Origin: Pseudomonas sp. NFIX28
GTDB taxonomy: Bacteria > Pseudomonadota > Gammaproteobacteria > Pseudomonadales > Pseudomonadaceae
Assembly: GCF_900107395.1 (NCBI RefSeq)
Contig: NZ_FNPW01000001.1
Span: 344,077 to 408,076 of the forward strand
Reading direction: 5' to 3'
Length of the DNA stretch: 64,000 bases
Part shown: in pieces, positions 9,436 through 17,776 of the stretch
Position numbering within the stretch: the stretch's first letter is position 1
Layout of the letters: the number at the start of each line of letters is the position of its first letter
Position numbers and translations under genes: made by a program
Notes under the pieces: generated by a model
What the model saw: the letters and a program-made list of their open reading frames with translations, nothing else
Database searches by the model: none
Told to the model about the DNA's origin: nothing

Positions 9436-10692
9436 TTAACCGCGTGGAGTCGCAGCGCTGGCCAGTTTCGCAGCCGCTTCAGGCGCGCCCTTGGCGGGGG
9501 CGACTTGAGGCAGGTTGCTGGCTTCCAGGGCTTGTCGTTGTTGCGCCAGGGCGGCGAGGGTTTCCTTGCTGGCCATCGGCACTTCTTCAGGGCTGACCGG
9601 TGCGCCCGGACGGGCGCGCTGCAGGCCCTTGACGATGATGGTGTCGTCCTTGTTCAAGCCGTTGCGCACGATGCGCAGGCCTTCGATCTTCGGCCCCAGT
9701 TCGACGGCGCGGTACGCCGGTTTGTTGTCGGCATCCATCACCAGCACGAACTTCTTGCCCAGGTCGGTACCCACCGCTTCATCGGTGATCAGCACCGCGG
9801 AATAGGTGCCGCTGCCCACCAGCTTCAGGCGTGCATAGAGGCCCGGGGTGTAGCTGCCGTCGGCGTTGTCGAACACCGCGCGACCGCGGATGGTGCCGGT
9901 CTGCGGGTTGACCTGGTTGTCGACGAAGTTCATCTGGCCCAGGTGCGGGTGGCCATCCTCATTGGACAGGCCGAGGTAGACCGGGGTGGTCTGGCCACGC
10001 TGGCCCTGGCGGGCGAGTTGGGTGTACTTGAGGTACACACGCTCGTCGGCGTCGAAGTAGGCATAGACCTTGTCGGTGGAAACCACGCTGGTCAGTGGCG
10101 TGACATCGGCGGTCACCAGGTTGCCGGCGGTGATTTCTGCGCGGCTGACGCGACCGCTGATGGGCGCGACGACCCGGGTGAAGCTCAGGTTCAGGCGGGC
10201 CAGGTCCAGTTGTGCCTGGATCGCGGCTACGCCGGCGCGGGCTTCCTGGGCGGCGGTGGTGCGCGAGTCGGCCAGTTCGGCGGAAATGGCGTTGCTGGTG
10301 CGCAGGCGCTCGCCGCGCTGGGCTTCGTTTTCACTGCGGGTGGCGGTGGCGCGAGCCTGTTGCAGCTGGGCTTCGAGGCGGCGGACTTCGGACTGGAACG
10401 GCCGTGGGTCGATCTGGAACAGCAGGTCGCCTTTCTTCACCAGGGCGCCTTCGGTGAAGGCCACCTGATCGATCTGGCCGGAAACCCGTGGGCGGATCTG
10501 TACGGTTTCAGGCGCCTCGAGGCGCCCGGTGAATTCGTCCCATTCGTTGACCGGCTGCTGGAGCACCTTGGCCACACTGACTTTGGCCGCGGGCATGTTG
10601 GCGGCCGTTTCCGGCGCCTTGCCACAGGCGCTCATCACCAGCACGGCCAGGAGCGCGAGAGGGAAGCGTAAGTGTTTGAGTGACTGTTCCAT
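9436..10692 (-). CDS. mexE: RND efflux periplasmic adaptor MexE
   Basis: A 418-aa membrane fusion lipoprotein with signal and lipobox LLAVLVMSAC (Cys about residue 23). The order is lipoyl half (VQIRPRVSGQIDQVAFTEG), alpha-hairpin (about 95-165), lipoyl half (SFTRVVAPISGRVSRAEI), beta-barrel and membrane-proximal domain (NKPAYRAVELGPKIEGLRIV). It bridges MexF and OprN. The alanine- and proline-rich C-terminal tail is typical of pseudomonad MexE/TtgA-like adaptors. It is the first gene of the leftward operon, so the promoter should lie in 10693-10965. Confidence 0.92.
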   Translation of the reverse strand: MEQSLKHLRFPLALLAVLVMSACGKAPETAANMPAAKVSVAKVLQQPVNEWDEFTGRLEAPETVQIRPRVSGQIDQVAFTEGALVKKGDLLFQIDPRPFQSEVRRLEAQLQQARATATRSENEAQRGERLRTSNAISAELADSRTTAAQEARAGVAAIQAQLDLARLNLSFTRVVAPISGRVSRAEITAGNLVTADVTPLTSVVSTDKVYAYFDADERVYLKYTQLARQGQRGQTTPVYLGLSNEDGHPHLGQMNFVDNQVNPQTGTIRGRAVFDNADGSYTPGLYARLKLVGSGTYSAVLITDEAVGTDLGKKFVLVMDADNKPAYRAVELGPKIEGLRIVRNGLNKDDTIIVKGLQRARPGAPVSPEEVPMASKETLAALAQQRQALEASNLPQVAPAKGAPEAAAKLASAATPRG

Positions 10693-10840
10693 GGATCATC
10701 CGCCAATGTATTTGAGATGGGCGGATGATGCTCGGCAGGGTTGTATCGCACGAATCGAATGAGACGAAGGTAACTATCATCCGGAATGATATAAGTGCGA
10801 TGAAAGCCCTCTAGCATGCACCTTTCGTTAGGTGGCTATC

Positions 10841-10858
10841 AATTCCTTAAATGGAATT
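10841..10858. promoter_or_regulatory. Inverted repeat upstream of mexE, possible operator
   Basis: AATTCC-TTAAAT-GGAATT is a perfect 6+6 inverted repeat about 150 bp before the mexE start, in an otherwise AT-rich stretch. LysR-type activators such as MexT bind upstream of mexE in P. aeruginosa. The published MexT nod-box consensus is not clearly matched here, so the protein that binds is unknown. The rest of 10693-10965 contains no gene that I can support. Confidence 0.4.
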
Positions 10859-10965
10859 TCATTGTTTCCGCGATTGCAAGGGTCGGGCGGCGAGGGTGGT
10901 GGCGGTATAAGGGGTTAGCGCAAGGATTGTCGTCCTGGCGGGCTTCCCCGAGGTGAGTCCATTCA

Positions 10966-11621
10966 TTACCAACTGCCATAGGGAATGCCAAATTTCTCTA
11001 TGTAGCGTTTGGACTCTTCACTGATCTGGTAGGCGTAACGGCCATTGGTTTTGCCTTGGCTTGCTCCTAAAGGCTCGACTTCGGCTTGGACGCGAGCAAC
11101 TTTGATCGGGTGATGACATTCATCTCTTACCCAGACCTGAACAATTCCGCCAGGAGCGAGCCCCAGATTGACCGAGGCCATGTAGCTGGCGGTTTGTCTC
11201 GGCGTTTCCGGGCAACGCCGGGCGGTGGTCTTGCGCATGATCTGCCGGGCCTCTTCCGGGATGTCGATCCATACCCGATAGGTTTGCGGTTCAACCACCG
11301 ATTGCCAGCGCACGAAAATGCGTTTGGGCAGGTCGGCACCGACCACGGATTTGCCAGCGACCCCGACTCCAGTCCATCCCCTCGCAGACCCCGGTTGTCC
11401 TCAGGTTGTCCGCCTGCTGCAGTTCCGCCGCCGGTGTGGCGAAACAGTTTTCCGTTGATATCTTCTACCGCGCTGTCTTCAACCCAGACTTTCATGTAAT
11501 TGGGCTCGGTGAAACCAAGATCCCACCAGGGACTTTTGGGGTCTTTTTTTCCGGATAGGGGATCGGTGGTCAGGCAGCCACTTAGTAGCAGTGTGCTCAG
11601 CAGGGCGATGAATACTCTCAT
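10966..11621 (-). pseudogene. Frameshifted second copy of the DUF2931 lipoprotein
   Basis: Two overlapping frames together match the intact DUF2931 protein at 11697-12353 almost end to end. The front frame gives signal and lipobox (LLLSGC) through the GGGTAAGGQPEDNRG region. The back frame resumes with ARGW-like sequence, then VVGADLPKRIF and on to the shared end EKFGIPYGSW. The frame change falls near the GACCCCGG run at 11387-11394 and looks like loss of one base. Downstream codons are otherwise intact, so the break is recent or is a sequencing error. If real, the first frame makes only a truncated lipoprotein. Confidence 0.8.
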
Positions 11622-11696
11622 TACCAACGGGTTCAGTCAGGTAGGTAGGGGGATATGTTCAGGTAGTAAAGTGTGTCGATACCAAGAGAGCTCTGC

Positions 11697-12353
11697 TTAC
11701 CAACTGCCATAGGGAATTCCGTATTTCTCTATATAGCGTTTGGACTTCTCGCTGACCTTATAGGCGTAACGCCCATTGTTTTTGCCTTGACTCGGTCCTA
11801 ATGGCTCAACTTCTGCTTGGGCGCGGGCGACTTTGATCGTGTTACGGCATTCATCTCTTACCCACACCTGAACAACTCCTCCCGGAGCCAAGCCTATATA
11901 GACAGATGCCATATAGCGGGCGGTTTGGTCTGGTGTTTCCGGGCAGCGGCGATGAGTCGAGGCAAGCATGATTTTTCGAGCCTCTTCGGGGATATCCACC
12001 CATGCCCGATAAGTCTGTGGCTCTACGATGGATTGCCAACGCACGTAAATACGCTTGGGAAGGTCTGCGCCAACCACCGATTTACCGTTACCTCCAACTC
12101 CGCCCCAGCCTCTGGCCCACTCCTTCTTGTAGCCAGGGTCGCCATCTGCGGCGGAGCCACCTCCAGTACGATTGAAGAGCTGGCCATTGATGTCTTCAAC
12201 AGCACTGTCCTCGACCCAGACTTTCATGTAATACGGCTGGGTGAAGCCCATCTCCCACCAGGGATTTTTGGGGTCGTGTTTTCCGGATAGCGGGTCACTG
12301 GCTAGGCAGCCAGTTAGCAATAGTACGCCCAGCAGGGCGGTGAATACTCTCAT
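11697..12353 (-). CDS. DUF2931 lipoprotein, candidate immunity protein
   Basis: A 218-aa protein starting MRVFTALLGVLLLTGCLASD, a lipoprotein signal with Cys at about residue 17. Serine and leucine at +2/+3 would not hold it in the inner membrane by the Asp+2 rule. The mature part has the DUF2931 pattern (PWWEMGFTQPYYMKVWVEDS, WQSIVEPQTYRAWVDIPEEA, GLAPGGVVQVWVRDEC). Its start overlaps the stop of the upstream phospholipase gene by one base (TAATG), so the two are translated together. By analogy with Tli1 lipoproteins, which neutralise periplasm-delivered Tle1 phospholipases, it probably protects the producer. That role is inferred from the position and not from known DUF2931 biochemistry. 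Confidence 0.8.
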   Translation of the reverse strand: MRVFTALLGVLLLTGCLASDPLSGKHDPKNPWWEMGFTQPYYMKVWVEDSAVEDINGQLFNRTGGGSAADGDPGYKKEWARGWGGVGGNGKSVVGADLPKRIYVRWQSIVEPQTYRAWVDIPEEARKIMLASTHRRCPETPDQTARYMASVYIGLAPGGVVQVWVRDECRNTIKVARAQAEVEPLGPSQGKNNGRYAYKVSEKSKRYIEKYGIPYGSW

Positions 12354-13939
12354 TACCAAAGCGTCCAGTCAGGTACGTGAGGGTGTTGCACACGCACGGC
12401 ATCCACCGTGGGGGCGTTTATGTAGACGACTTTAAGGCTGCCGCTATGCTGTTTGCCAAGGGGGTGGTTCCAGTGGGCCGAGAGATGGATGTAACGCAGC
12501 TTGAGCATGGTTTCCTCAGTTGGAGTCGTACTGTAGTCACCGGCGACAAATCTGTCACAAAGCGCTTGAAGCTCGGTCGGGATCTCATGTTCGGGTATGT
12601 CTGGGATGTCCTGAAAACGTACACCTTGCTGTTTAGCTAGCTCATACATGACTCGTAGACATACCCGCGACAGTTTGTTGCTTATTGGCCTCTTGAGCTG
12701 CACACCGACATACACCCGTTTTTGTCGTACGCCGAGGCGATCCTGTGGGTCCTGCGGTAGAACCATCGGCGCCGGTGTGACGATCTCCAGCCATTGTGCG
12801 GGCCAACCTTTGGCCAGCCAGCGCTTTCTCGTCTGTACCGCTTCCCGATAAATCGAGGTTTGGGTTACATCGGCATTGATCGGCACCTCCAGCGCTTGCA
12901 TCGGACTGACCAGTACACACTCCTGCACCTCATCCAGATAACCGCCGCCGATATCCGAATGCGCGCCGGGCAGGGTGATCTCCACGTGGTCGGGCTTGAC
13001 TCGGCTCAGGGCAAAGTTGGCGCGGTACTCGTCGCGGGCAACCAGTTGCACCACCGAGCGAAAGTAGCGGCGGTCGAGGTACAGCTTGATACCCGGGGCA
13101 ATGGCGCTGCGCACGTTGCCCAGATTACTCACGCCGGCAACCGACGGCACCGTATCGAACAGACCAATAAAACCCATATCGACATCATTACCGTACTGTC
13201 GGTTGAAGCGGGGGCTGAAGGCATTGGAGTGATCGTGCAGAATCCGTTCAAGCGGCCCGAGCCAGCGCACGACCTCATTGGCAAAGTGCCGGGCTGCTGC
13301 CGCCCCTCGGCTAAAGCCGAAAGTATCGAAGATCAACGAAGTGATCTCACCCTCGGGGTTCTCCTTATGAACGTCATCGATACGTTCCTTGATTGCGCGG
13401 AAGGCCTTCTGCACACACCCTGATATTCCCGTATCGCCACGTCCTGTACCCGAGGTAATAAGGCTGTCCTTCTCGCCAGTCCGCGTTCCTATACCTTCGA
13501 TATAAATTGAGAGAAAGGCGTACTTTTTCAGCTCCTCTCCCTCAGCTTTCTGGTTGGAAAAGTACAAATCACTCAACCGCTTAACATTGCTCACATCATT
13601 CCCATAACTACTCTCCGGATCCCTCATATACGGCTTGCAGCTGCCATCGATATCCCTGGCTTCAATGGCATGCTGCGCCCCGCAAAGCTGACCCATGGCC
13701 GAGTTGCTGGCGTTGTTGCCGGTGCCGTCGAAGAACACGCCGATGCGCAGCGCCACCTGGACCTTTTCGGGCGGTGGCGCAGGTTCCTTGGCGTACTTTT
13801 CGTACTGGGCCCAGAGCTGTTCGCCGTAGCTGGGCTGTTCGGTCTCGGCGGCGCGTTCAGCGGGGCTCTGGTTGGGGCTCTGGTTGGGATTGGCGGGCCG
13901 TAAAACACTGGGCATCGGCCCGGGTCCGTTGCTGGCCAT
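12353..13939 (-). CDS. DUF2235 phospholipase, probable T6SS effector (Tle1 family)
   Basis: A 528-aa protein with a DUF2235 alpha/beta-hydrolase core. The first strand motif is RIGVFFDGTGNN (about residue 65). The nucleophile elbow is GFSRGAAAARH (GxSxG, about 205). A catalytic-Asp-like segment is FIGLFDTVPSV, and a histidine region is LPGAHSDIGGGY (about 320). This is the layout of Tle1 type VI secretion lipases, which attack membrane phospholipids of rival cells. A proline/glutamine-rich N-terminal 55 residues may serve in loading onto VgrG or PAAR. No vgrG, PAAR or adaptor gene is adjacent. The ATG at 13939 was preferred over the TTG at 13960. It is co-translated with the DUF2931 lipoprotein gene. 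Confidence 0.82.
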   Translation of the reverse strand: MASNGPGPMPSVLRPANPNQSPNQSPAERAAETEQPSYGEQLWAQYEKYAKEPAPPPEKVQVALRIGVFFDGTGNNASNSAMGQLCGAQHAIEARDIDGSCKPYMRDPESSYGNDVSNVKRLSDLYFSNQKAEGEELKKYAFLSIYIEGIGTRTGEKDSLITSGTGRGDTGISGCVQKAFRAIKERIDDVHKENPEGEITSLIFDTFGFSRGAAAARHFANEVVRWLGPLERILHDHSNAFSPRFNRQYGNDVDMGFIGLFDTVPSVAGVSNLGNVRSAIAPGIKLYLDRRYFRSVVQLVARDEYRANFALSRVKPDHVEITLPGAHSDIGGGYLDEVQECVLVSPMQALEVPINADVTQTSIYREAVQTRKRWLAKGWPAQWLEIVTPAPMVLPQDPQDRLGVRQKRVYVGVQLKRPISNKLSRVCLRVMYELAKQQGVRFQDIPDIPEHEIPTELQALCDRFVAGDYSTTPTEETMLKLRYIHLSAHWNHPLGKQHSGSLKVVYINAPTVDAVRVQHPHVPDWTLW

Positions 13940-14156
13940 GGCGGGTCCTGGTTCAGGCAAAAGGGTTGCTGAAAACCGTACCGGGAATGGCGGGGCAAGG
14001 ATTTAGGAGGATTCTGCAAGAGGCTGGGCAGTGGCTGATTGGGTTGTAGGGCTGATGCAGAGCCCCCCGGATAGCCAGACAGTTTTTTACTCTCTAGCAA
14101 GCACAAAAATCATAATTTCGGCATTTCCCGCCTTCTCCCAGAATGCGTCCTACACC

Positions 14157-14178
14157 TCCCACGGCTGCCTACGTGGGA
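14157..14178. promoter_or_regulatory. Stem-loop/inverted repeat before the catabolic operon
   Basis: TCCCACG and CGTGGGA form a perfect 7-bp inverted repeat separated by 8 nt, 20 bp before the first start codon of the 14-23 kb operon. It could be an operator or a leader structure. No other feature stands out in the 13940-14198 gap. Confidence 0.35.
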
Positions 14179-14198
14179 TCACTCAGTAGGGCGCAGAC

Positions 14199-15512
14199 AT
14201 GACAACCAATAAAACCAAAATCGATACGCTTGTAGTGGGCGCCGGCCAGGCCGGCGTGGCCATGAGCGAACACCTGAGCCGTCTGGGCGTGCCGCACCTG
14301 GTGCTGGAGCGCAACCGCATCGCCGAAGCCTGGCGCACCGGACGCTGGGATTCGCTGGTGGCCAACGGCCCGGCCTGGCATGACCGTTTTCCAGGCCTGG
14401 AATTCGACATGGACCCCGATGCCTTCGCCGGCAAGGACCAGGTGGCCGACTACTTCGAAGCCTACGCCCGCAAGTTCAACGCGCCGATCCGCACCGGCGT
14501 CGAGGTCAGGAAGGTGGTGCGCAACGCCGACCGCCCGGGCTTTACCGTGGACACCAGCGACGGGGTGATCGAAGCCCGGCAAGTGGTGGTGGCCACCGGC
14601 CCTTTCCAGCGCCCGGTGATCCCGCCAATCGCCCCGCAGGACCCGCGCGTACTGCAGATGCACTCGGCGGCCTACCGCAACCCGCAACAATTGCCCGAAG
14701 GTGCGGTGCTGGTGGTGGGCGCCGGTTCGTCGGGGGTGCAGATCGCCGATGAGCTGCAACGTGCCGGCAAGCAGGTCTATCTCTCGGTCGGCGCCCATGA
14801 CCGTCCGCCCCGGGCCTATCGCAACCGCGACTTCTGCTGGTGGCTGGGAGTGCTTGGCGAATGGGACGCCGAGACCATGCAGCCGGGCAAGGAGCACGTG
14901 ACCATCGCTGTCAGCGGCGCCCGTGGCGGGCATACCGTGGACTTTCGACGCCTGGCCCACCAGGGCATGACCCTGGTCGGCCTGACCAAGGCCTTCGACA
15001 ACGGCGTGGTCAGCTTCGAGGCCAACCTGGCCGATAACATTGCCCGTGGCGACGAGAACTACCTGGCGCTGCTCGATGCCGCCGATGCCTACATCGCCCG
15101 CAACGGCCTCGACCTGCCGGAAGAACCCGAAGCGCGGGTGATGCTCCCGGACCCGCCGTGCCTGACCCGGCCGATCCTCGAACTCGACCTGGTCAAGGCC
15201 AACGTCGCCACCATTATCTGGGCCACCGGTTATTCGGTGGACTACAGCTGGCTGCAGGTCGATGCCTTCAAGGACAACGGCAAGCCTCGGCATCAACGCG
15301 GCGTGTCCAGCGAGCCCGGGGTCTATTTCGTCGGCCTGCCGTGGCTGTCGCGGCGCGGCTCGGCGTTTATCTGGGGCGTGTGGCACGACGCCCGGCATAT
15401 CGCCGAGCACATCGTCAAGCAACGCATCTATTTCGAATATCGCGACGCCGCGCAGCGCCAAGCTGACCGCGAAGCCGCCACTCAGTCCGCCAGCCTCATG
15501 GGAGCCCGTTGA
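14199..15512 (+). CDS. FAD/NAD(P)H flavin-containing monooxygenase (group B type)
   Basis: A 437-aa flavoprotein. The FAD fingerprint GAGQAGV is at residues 14-20 and the NADPH-binding GAGSSG near residue 173. An ATGY motif (IIWATGYSVDYSWL, about 342) is typical of class B monooxygenases and YUCCA-like enzymes. These enzymes insert oxygen on nitrogen, sulfur or carbonyl carbons. It is the first gene of an eight-gene operon and overlaps the next gene by one base (TGATG), so it probably carries out the first oxidative step on an amine-like compound. The substrate is not known. Confidence 0.85.
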   Translation: MTTNKTKIDTLVVGAGQAGVAMSEHLSRLGVPHLVLERNRIAEAWRTGRWDSLVANGPAWHDRFPGLEFDMDPDAFAGKDQVADYFEAYARKFNAPIRTGVEVRKVVRNADRPGFTVDTSDGVIEARQVVVATGPFQRPVIPPIAPQDPRVLQMHSAAYRNPQQLPEGAVLVVGAGSSGVQIADELQRAGKQVYLSVGAHDRPPRAYRNRDFCWWLGVLGEWDAETMQPGKEHVTIAVSGARGGHTVDFRRLAHQGMTLVGLTKAFDNGVVSFEANLADNIARGDENYLALLDAADAYIARNGLDLPEEPEARVMLPDPPCLTRPILELDLVKANVATIIWATGYSVDYSWLQVDAFKDNGKPRHQRGVSSEPGVYFVGLPWLSRRGSAFIWGVWHDARHIAEHIVKQRIYFEYRDAAQRQADREAATQSASLMGAR

Positions 15513-15922
15513 TGCCTACTCATACCCGCATCCGCATGTTCAACACCAAAGACACCTACCCGAACCAGACCCTGGACAACGACCTGTGCCAGGCGGTGCG
15601 CGCCGGCAACACCGTGTATGTGCGCGGCCAGGTCGGCACCGATTTCAATGGCCAGCTGGTCGGCCTCGGCGACCCGCGGGCCCAGGCCGAGCAGGCCATG
15701 CGCAACGTCAAGCAGTTGCTGGAGGAGGCTGGCAGCGACCTCAGCCATATCGTCAAGACCACCACCTACCTGATCGACCCGCGTTACCGCGAGCCGGTGT
15801 ACCAGGAGGTCGGCAAATGGCTCAAGGGCGTGTTCCCGATCTCCACCGGACTGGTGGTCAGTGCCCTGGGCCAGCCGCAGTGGCTGATGGAAATCGACGT
15901 GATCGCGGTCATCCCCGAATAA
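15512..15922 (+). CDS. RidA/YjgF-family protein
   Basis: A 136-aa RidA-fold protein. It has the conserved pattern VRGQVGTDFNGQLVGLGDP, then QAEQAMRNVKQLLEEAGSDL and VKTTTYLIDPRYREPVY. RidA proteins hydrolyse reactive enamine/imine intermediates made by PLP or flavin enzymes and often act as specific hydrolases inside catabolic operons. The classical RidA active-site arginine would fall near the C-terminal third, where this protein has LVVSALGQPQWLMEID. I cannot place that arginine here, so it may belong to a non-archetypal RidA subfamily. It starts at ATG 15512, overlapping the previous stop. Confidence 0.85.
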   Translation: MPTHTRIRMFNTKDTYPNQTLDNDLCQAVRAGNTVYVRGQVGTDFNGQLVGLGDPRAQAEQAMRNVKQLLEEAGSDLSHIVKTTTYLIDPRYREPVYQEVGKWLKGVFPISTGLVVSALGQPQWLMEIDVIAVIPE

Positions 15923-15932
15923 GGAGTGCGCC

Positions 15933-16607
15933 ATGACTTTCTCCATCGTCGGCCGCTGCGCCGAAACCGGCCAGCTGGGCATTGCCATCAGCTCCTCGAG
16001 CATCGCCGTCGGCGCCCGCTGCCCCTGGCTGCGCAGCGGCGTGGGCGCGGTGTCGAGCCAGAACATCACCTTGCCGGCGCTTGGCCCCCAGGTGCTCGAC
16101 GGCCTGGGCGAGGGCCTGGCGCCGCAGCAAGCGCTGGACCAGGCGCTGACTCGCAATGGCTACAGCCAATACCGCCAGGTGGCGGTGGTCGATGCCCTGG
16201 GGCGCACGGCGGTATTCAGCGGCAATCATGCGCTGGGCATCCACAATGCCGTGGCCGGTGAGCAGTGTGTGGCGGCCGGCAACCTGCTGGCCAACAGCGC
16301 AGTGATCGAGCGCATGGTCGAGGCTTTCGAAAGCAGCGAAGGCTGCCTGGCGGCGCGCCTGCTCAGTGCCTTGCAGGCCGGGCAGGACGCCGGCGGCGAG
16401 GCGGGGGCGGTGCATTCGGCGGCGCTCTCGGTGGTCGGCGAGCTGGTTTGGCCGATCGTCGATTTGCGGGTGGACTGGGCCGAGGAAAATCCCATCGGCG
16501 AGCTGAGCGCACTGTGGGCCGCTTATGAGCCACAACTGCAGGACTACTTGACCCGCGCCCTCAATCCGACCCTGGCGCCGAGCTACGGAGTGCCGGGCGA
16601 TGAGTGA
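15933..16607 (+). CDS. DUF1028 (Ntn-hydrolase-like) protein
   Basis: A 224-aa DUF1028 protein with the family N-terminus MTFSIVGRCAETGQLGIAIS and the following ARCPWLRSGVGAVSSQN. DUF1028 proteins have an Ntn-hydrolase fold and recur next to RidA and M20 peptidase genes in catabolic operons. No reaction has been firmly established as far as I know. An amide-bond hydrolysis role would fit the neighbouring deacylase. The stop codon overlaps the next gene by 8 bp. Confidence 0.85.
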   Translation: MTFSIVGRCAETGQLGIAISSSSIAVGARCPWLRSGVGAVSSQNITLPALGPQVLDGLGEGLAPQQALDQALTRNGYSQYRQVAVVDALGRTAVFSGNHALGIHNAVAGEQCVAAGNLLANSAVIERMVEAFESSEGCLAARLLSALQAGQDAGGEAGAVHSAALSVVGELVWPIVDLRVDWAEENPIGELSALWAAYEPQLQDYLTRALNPTLAPSYGVPGDE

Positions 16608-17760
16608 GCTGCGCAGCCGTGCACTGCTGGCCAGGCTGATCGGCTTTGCCACGGTCAGCCGCGATTCGAACCTGGCCTTGATCGAGTTCGTCCGCGACTA
16701 CCTGCACGGCCTGGGGGTCGGCTGCGAGCTGATCTACAACGCCGAGCGGACCAAGGCCAACCTGCTGGCCAGCATCGGCCCGGCGGTGGCGGGCGGCGTC
16801 GTGCTGTCCGGGCACACCGACGTGGTACCGGTGGACGGCCAGCCCTGGACGTTCGAGCCGTTCAGCCTGAGCGAGCGCGACGGCAAGCTCTACGGGCGCG
16901 GCACCGCCGACATGAAGGGGTTCCTGGCCTCGGTGCTGGCTGCGGTGCCGCTGTTTCTCGAAAGCCCGCTGCGCCGGCCGGTGCACCTGGCGTTCTCCTA
17001 TGACGAGGAGGTCGGCTGCCTGGGCGTGCGCAGCCTGCTGCAGGTGCTGCCCCAGCGCATCCCGCAGCCGGCGCTGTGCCTGATCGGCGAGCCCACCGAG
17101 CTCAAGCCGGTGCTCGGCCACAAGGGCAAGCTGGCCATGCGTTGCCATGTGCACGGCGCGCCGTGCCATTCGGCTTATGCGCCTTACGGCGTCAATGCCA
17201 TCGAGCAGGCGGCGCGGCTGATCGGCCGGCTCGGTGAAATCGGCCAGCGCCTGAGCGCGCCCGAGCATCAGGATGCGCGCTTCGACCCGGCGTTCTCCAC
17301 CGTGCAGGTCGGGGTGATCCAGGGCGGCACGGCGCTGAATATCGTTCCGGCCGATTGCCGTTTTGATTTCGAAGTGCGCGCCTTGCCGGCCTTCGAGCCC
17401 CAGGTGGTGGTGGACGAGCTGCAAACCTATGCCGAGCGGGACCTGCTGCCCGCCATGCAGGCGATCAAGGCCGACACGGCGATTCGCTTCGAAGCGATCT
17501 CGGCCTATCCGGGCCTGGCCACCGCGCCGCAAAGCGCCGCCGCGCAACTGGTGGCGCAACTGTGCGGCAGCGACGCCTTCAGCACCGTGGCCTTTGGCAC
17601 CGAAGGCGGGCTGTTCGACCAGGCCGGCATCCCGGCGGTGGTCTGCGGCCCCGGCAGCATGGACCAGGGCCACAAGCCGGACGAGTTCGTCAGTGTCGAG
17701 CAGATGGCCGCCTGCGACCGGCTGATGGACCGCCTGGCCGAATACCTTTGCAACCTTTAA
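16600..17760 (+). CDS. M20 metallopeptidase, acetylornithine deacetylase (ArgE)-like
   Basis: A 386-aa M20-family zinc hydrolase. Metal ligands are in LSGHTDVVPVDG (His/Asp, about residue 70), GRGTADMKGFLA (about 103), the catalytic and metal glutamates are in AFSYDEEVGCLG (about 132), and GEPTELKPV (about 163) carries the next acidic ligand. A dimerisation lid and the C-terminal histidine region near CGPGSMDQGHKPDEF follow. It resembles ArgE/DapE deacylases. In this operon it more likely removes an acyl group from the catabolic intermediate than makes arginine, because it sits between DUF1028 and an aldehyde dehydrogenase. Confidence 0.88.
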   Translation: MSELRSRALLARLIGFATVSRDSNLALIEFVRDYLHGLGVGCELIYNAERTKANLLASIGPAVAGGVVLSGHTDVVPVDGQPWTFEPFSLSERDGKLYGRGTADMKGFLASVLAAVPLFLESPLRRPVHLAFSYDEEVGCLGVRSLLQVLPQRIPQPALCLIGEPTELKPVLGHKGKLAMRCHVHGAPCHSAYAPYGVNAIEQAARLIGRLGEIGQRLSAPEHQDARFDPAFSTVQVGVIQGGTALNIVPADCRFDFEVRALPAFEPQVVVDELQTYAERDLLPAMQAIKADTAIRFEAISAYPGLATAPQSAAAQLVAQLCGSDAFSTVAFGTEGGLFDQAGIPAVVCGPGSMDQGHKPDEFVSVEQMAACDRLMDRLAEYLCNL

Positions 17761-17776
17761 CGACAAGGAATCCGCG

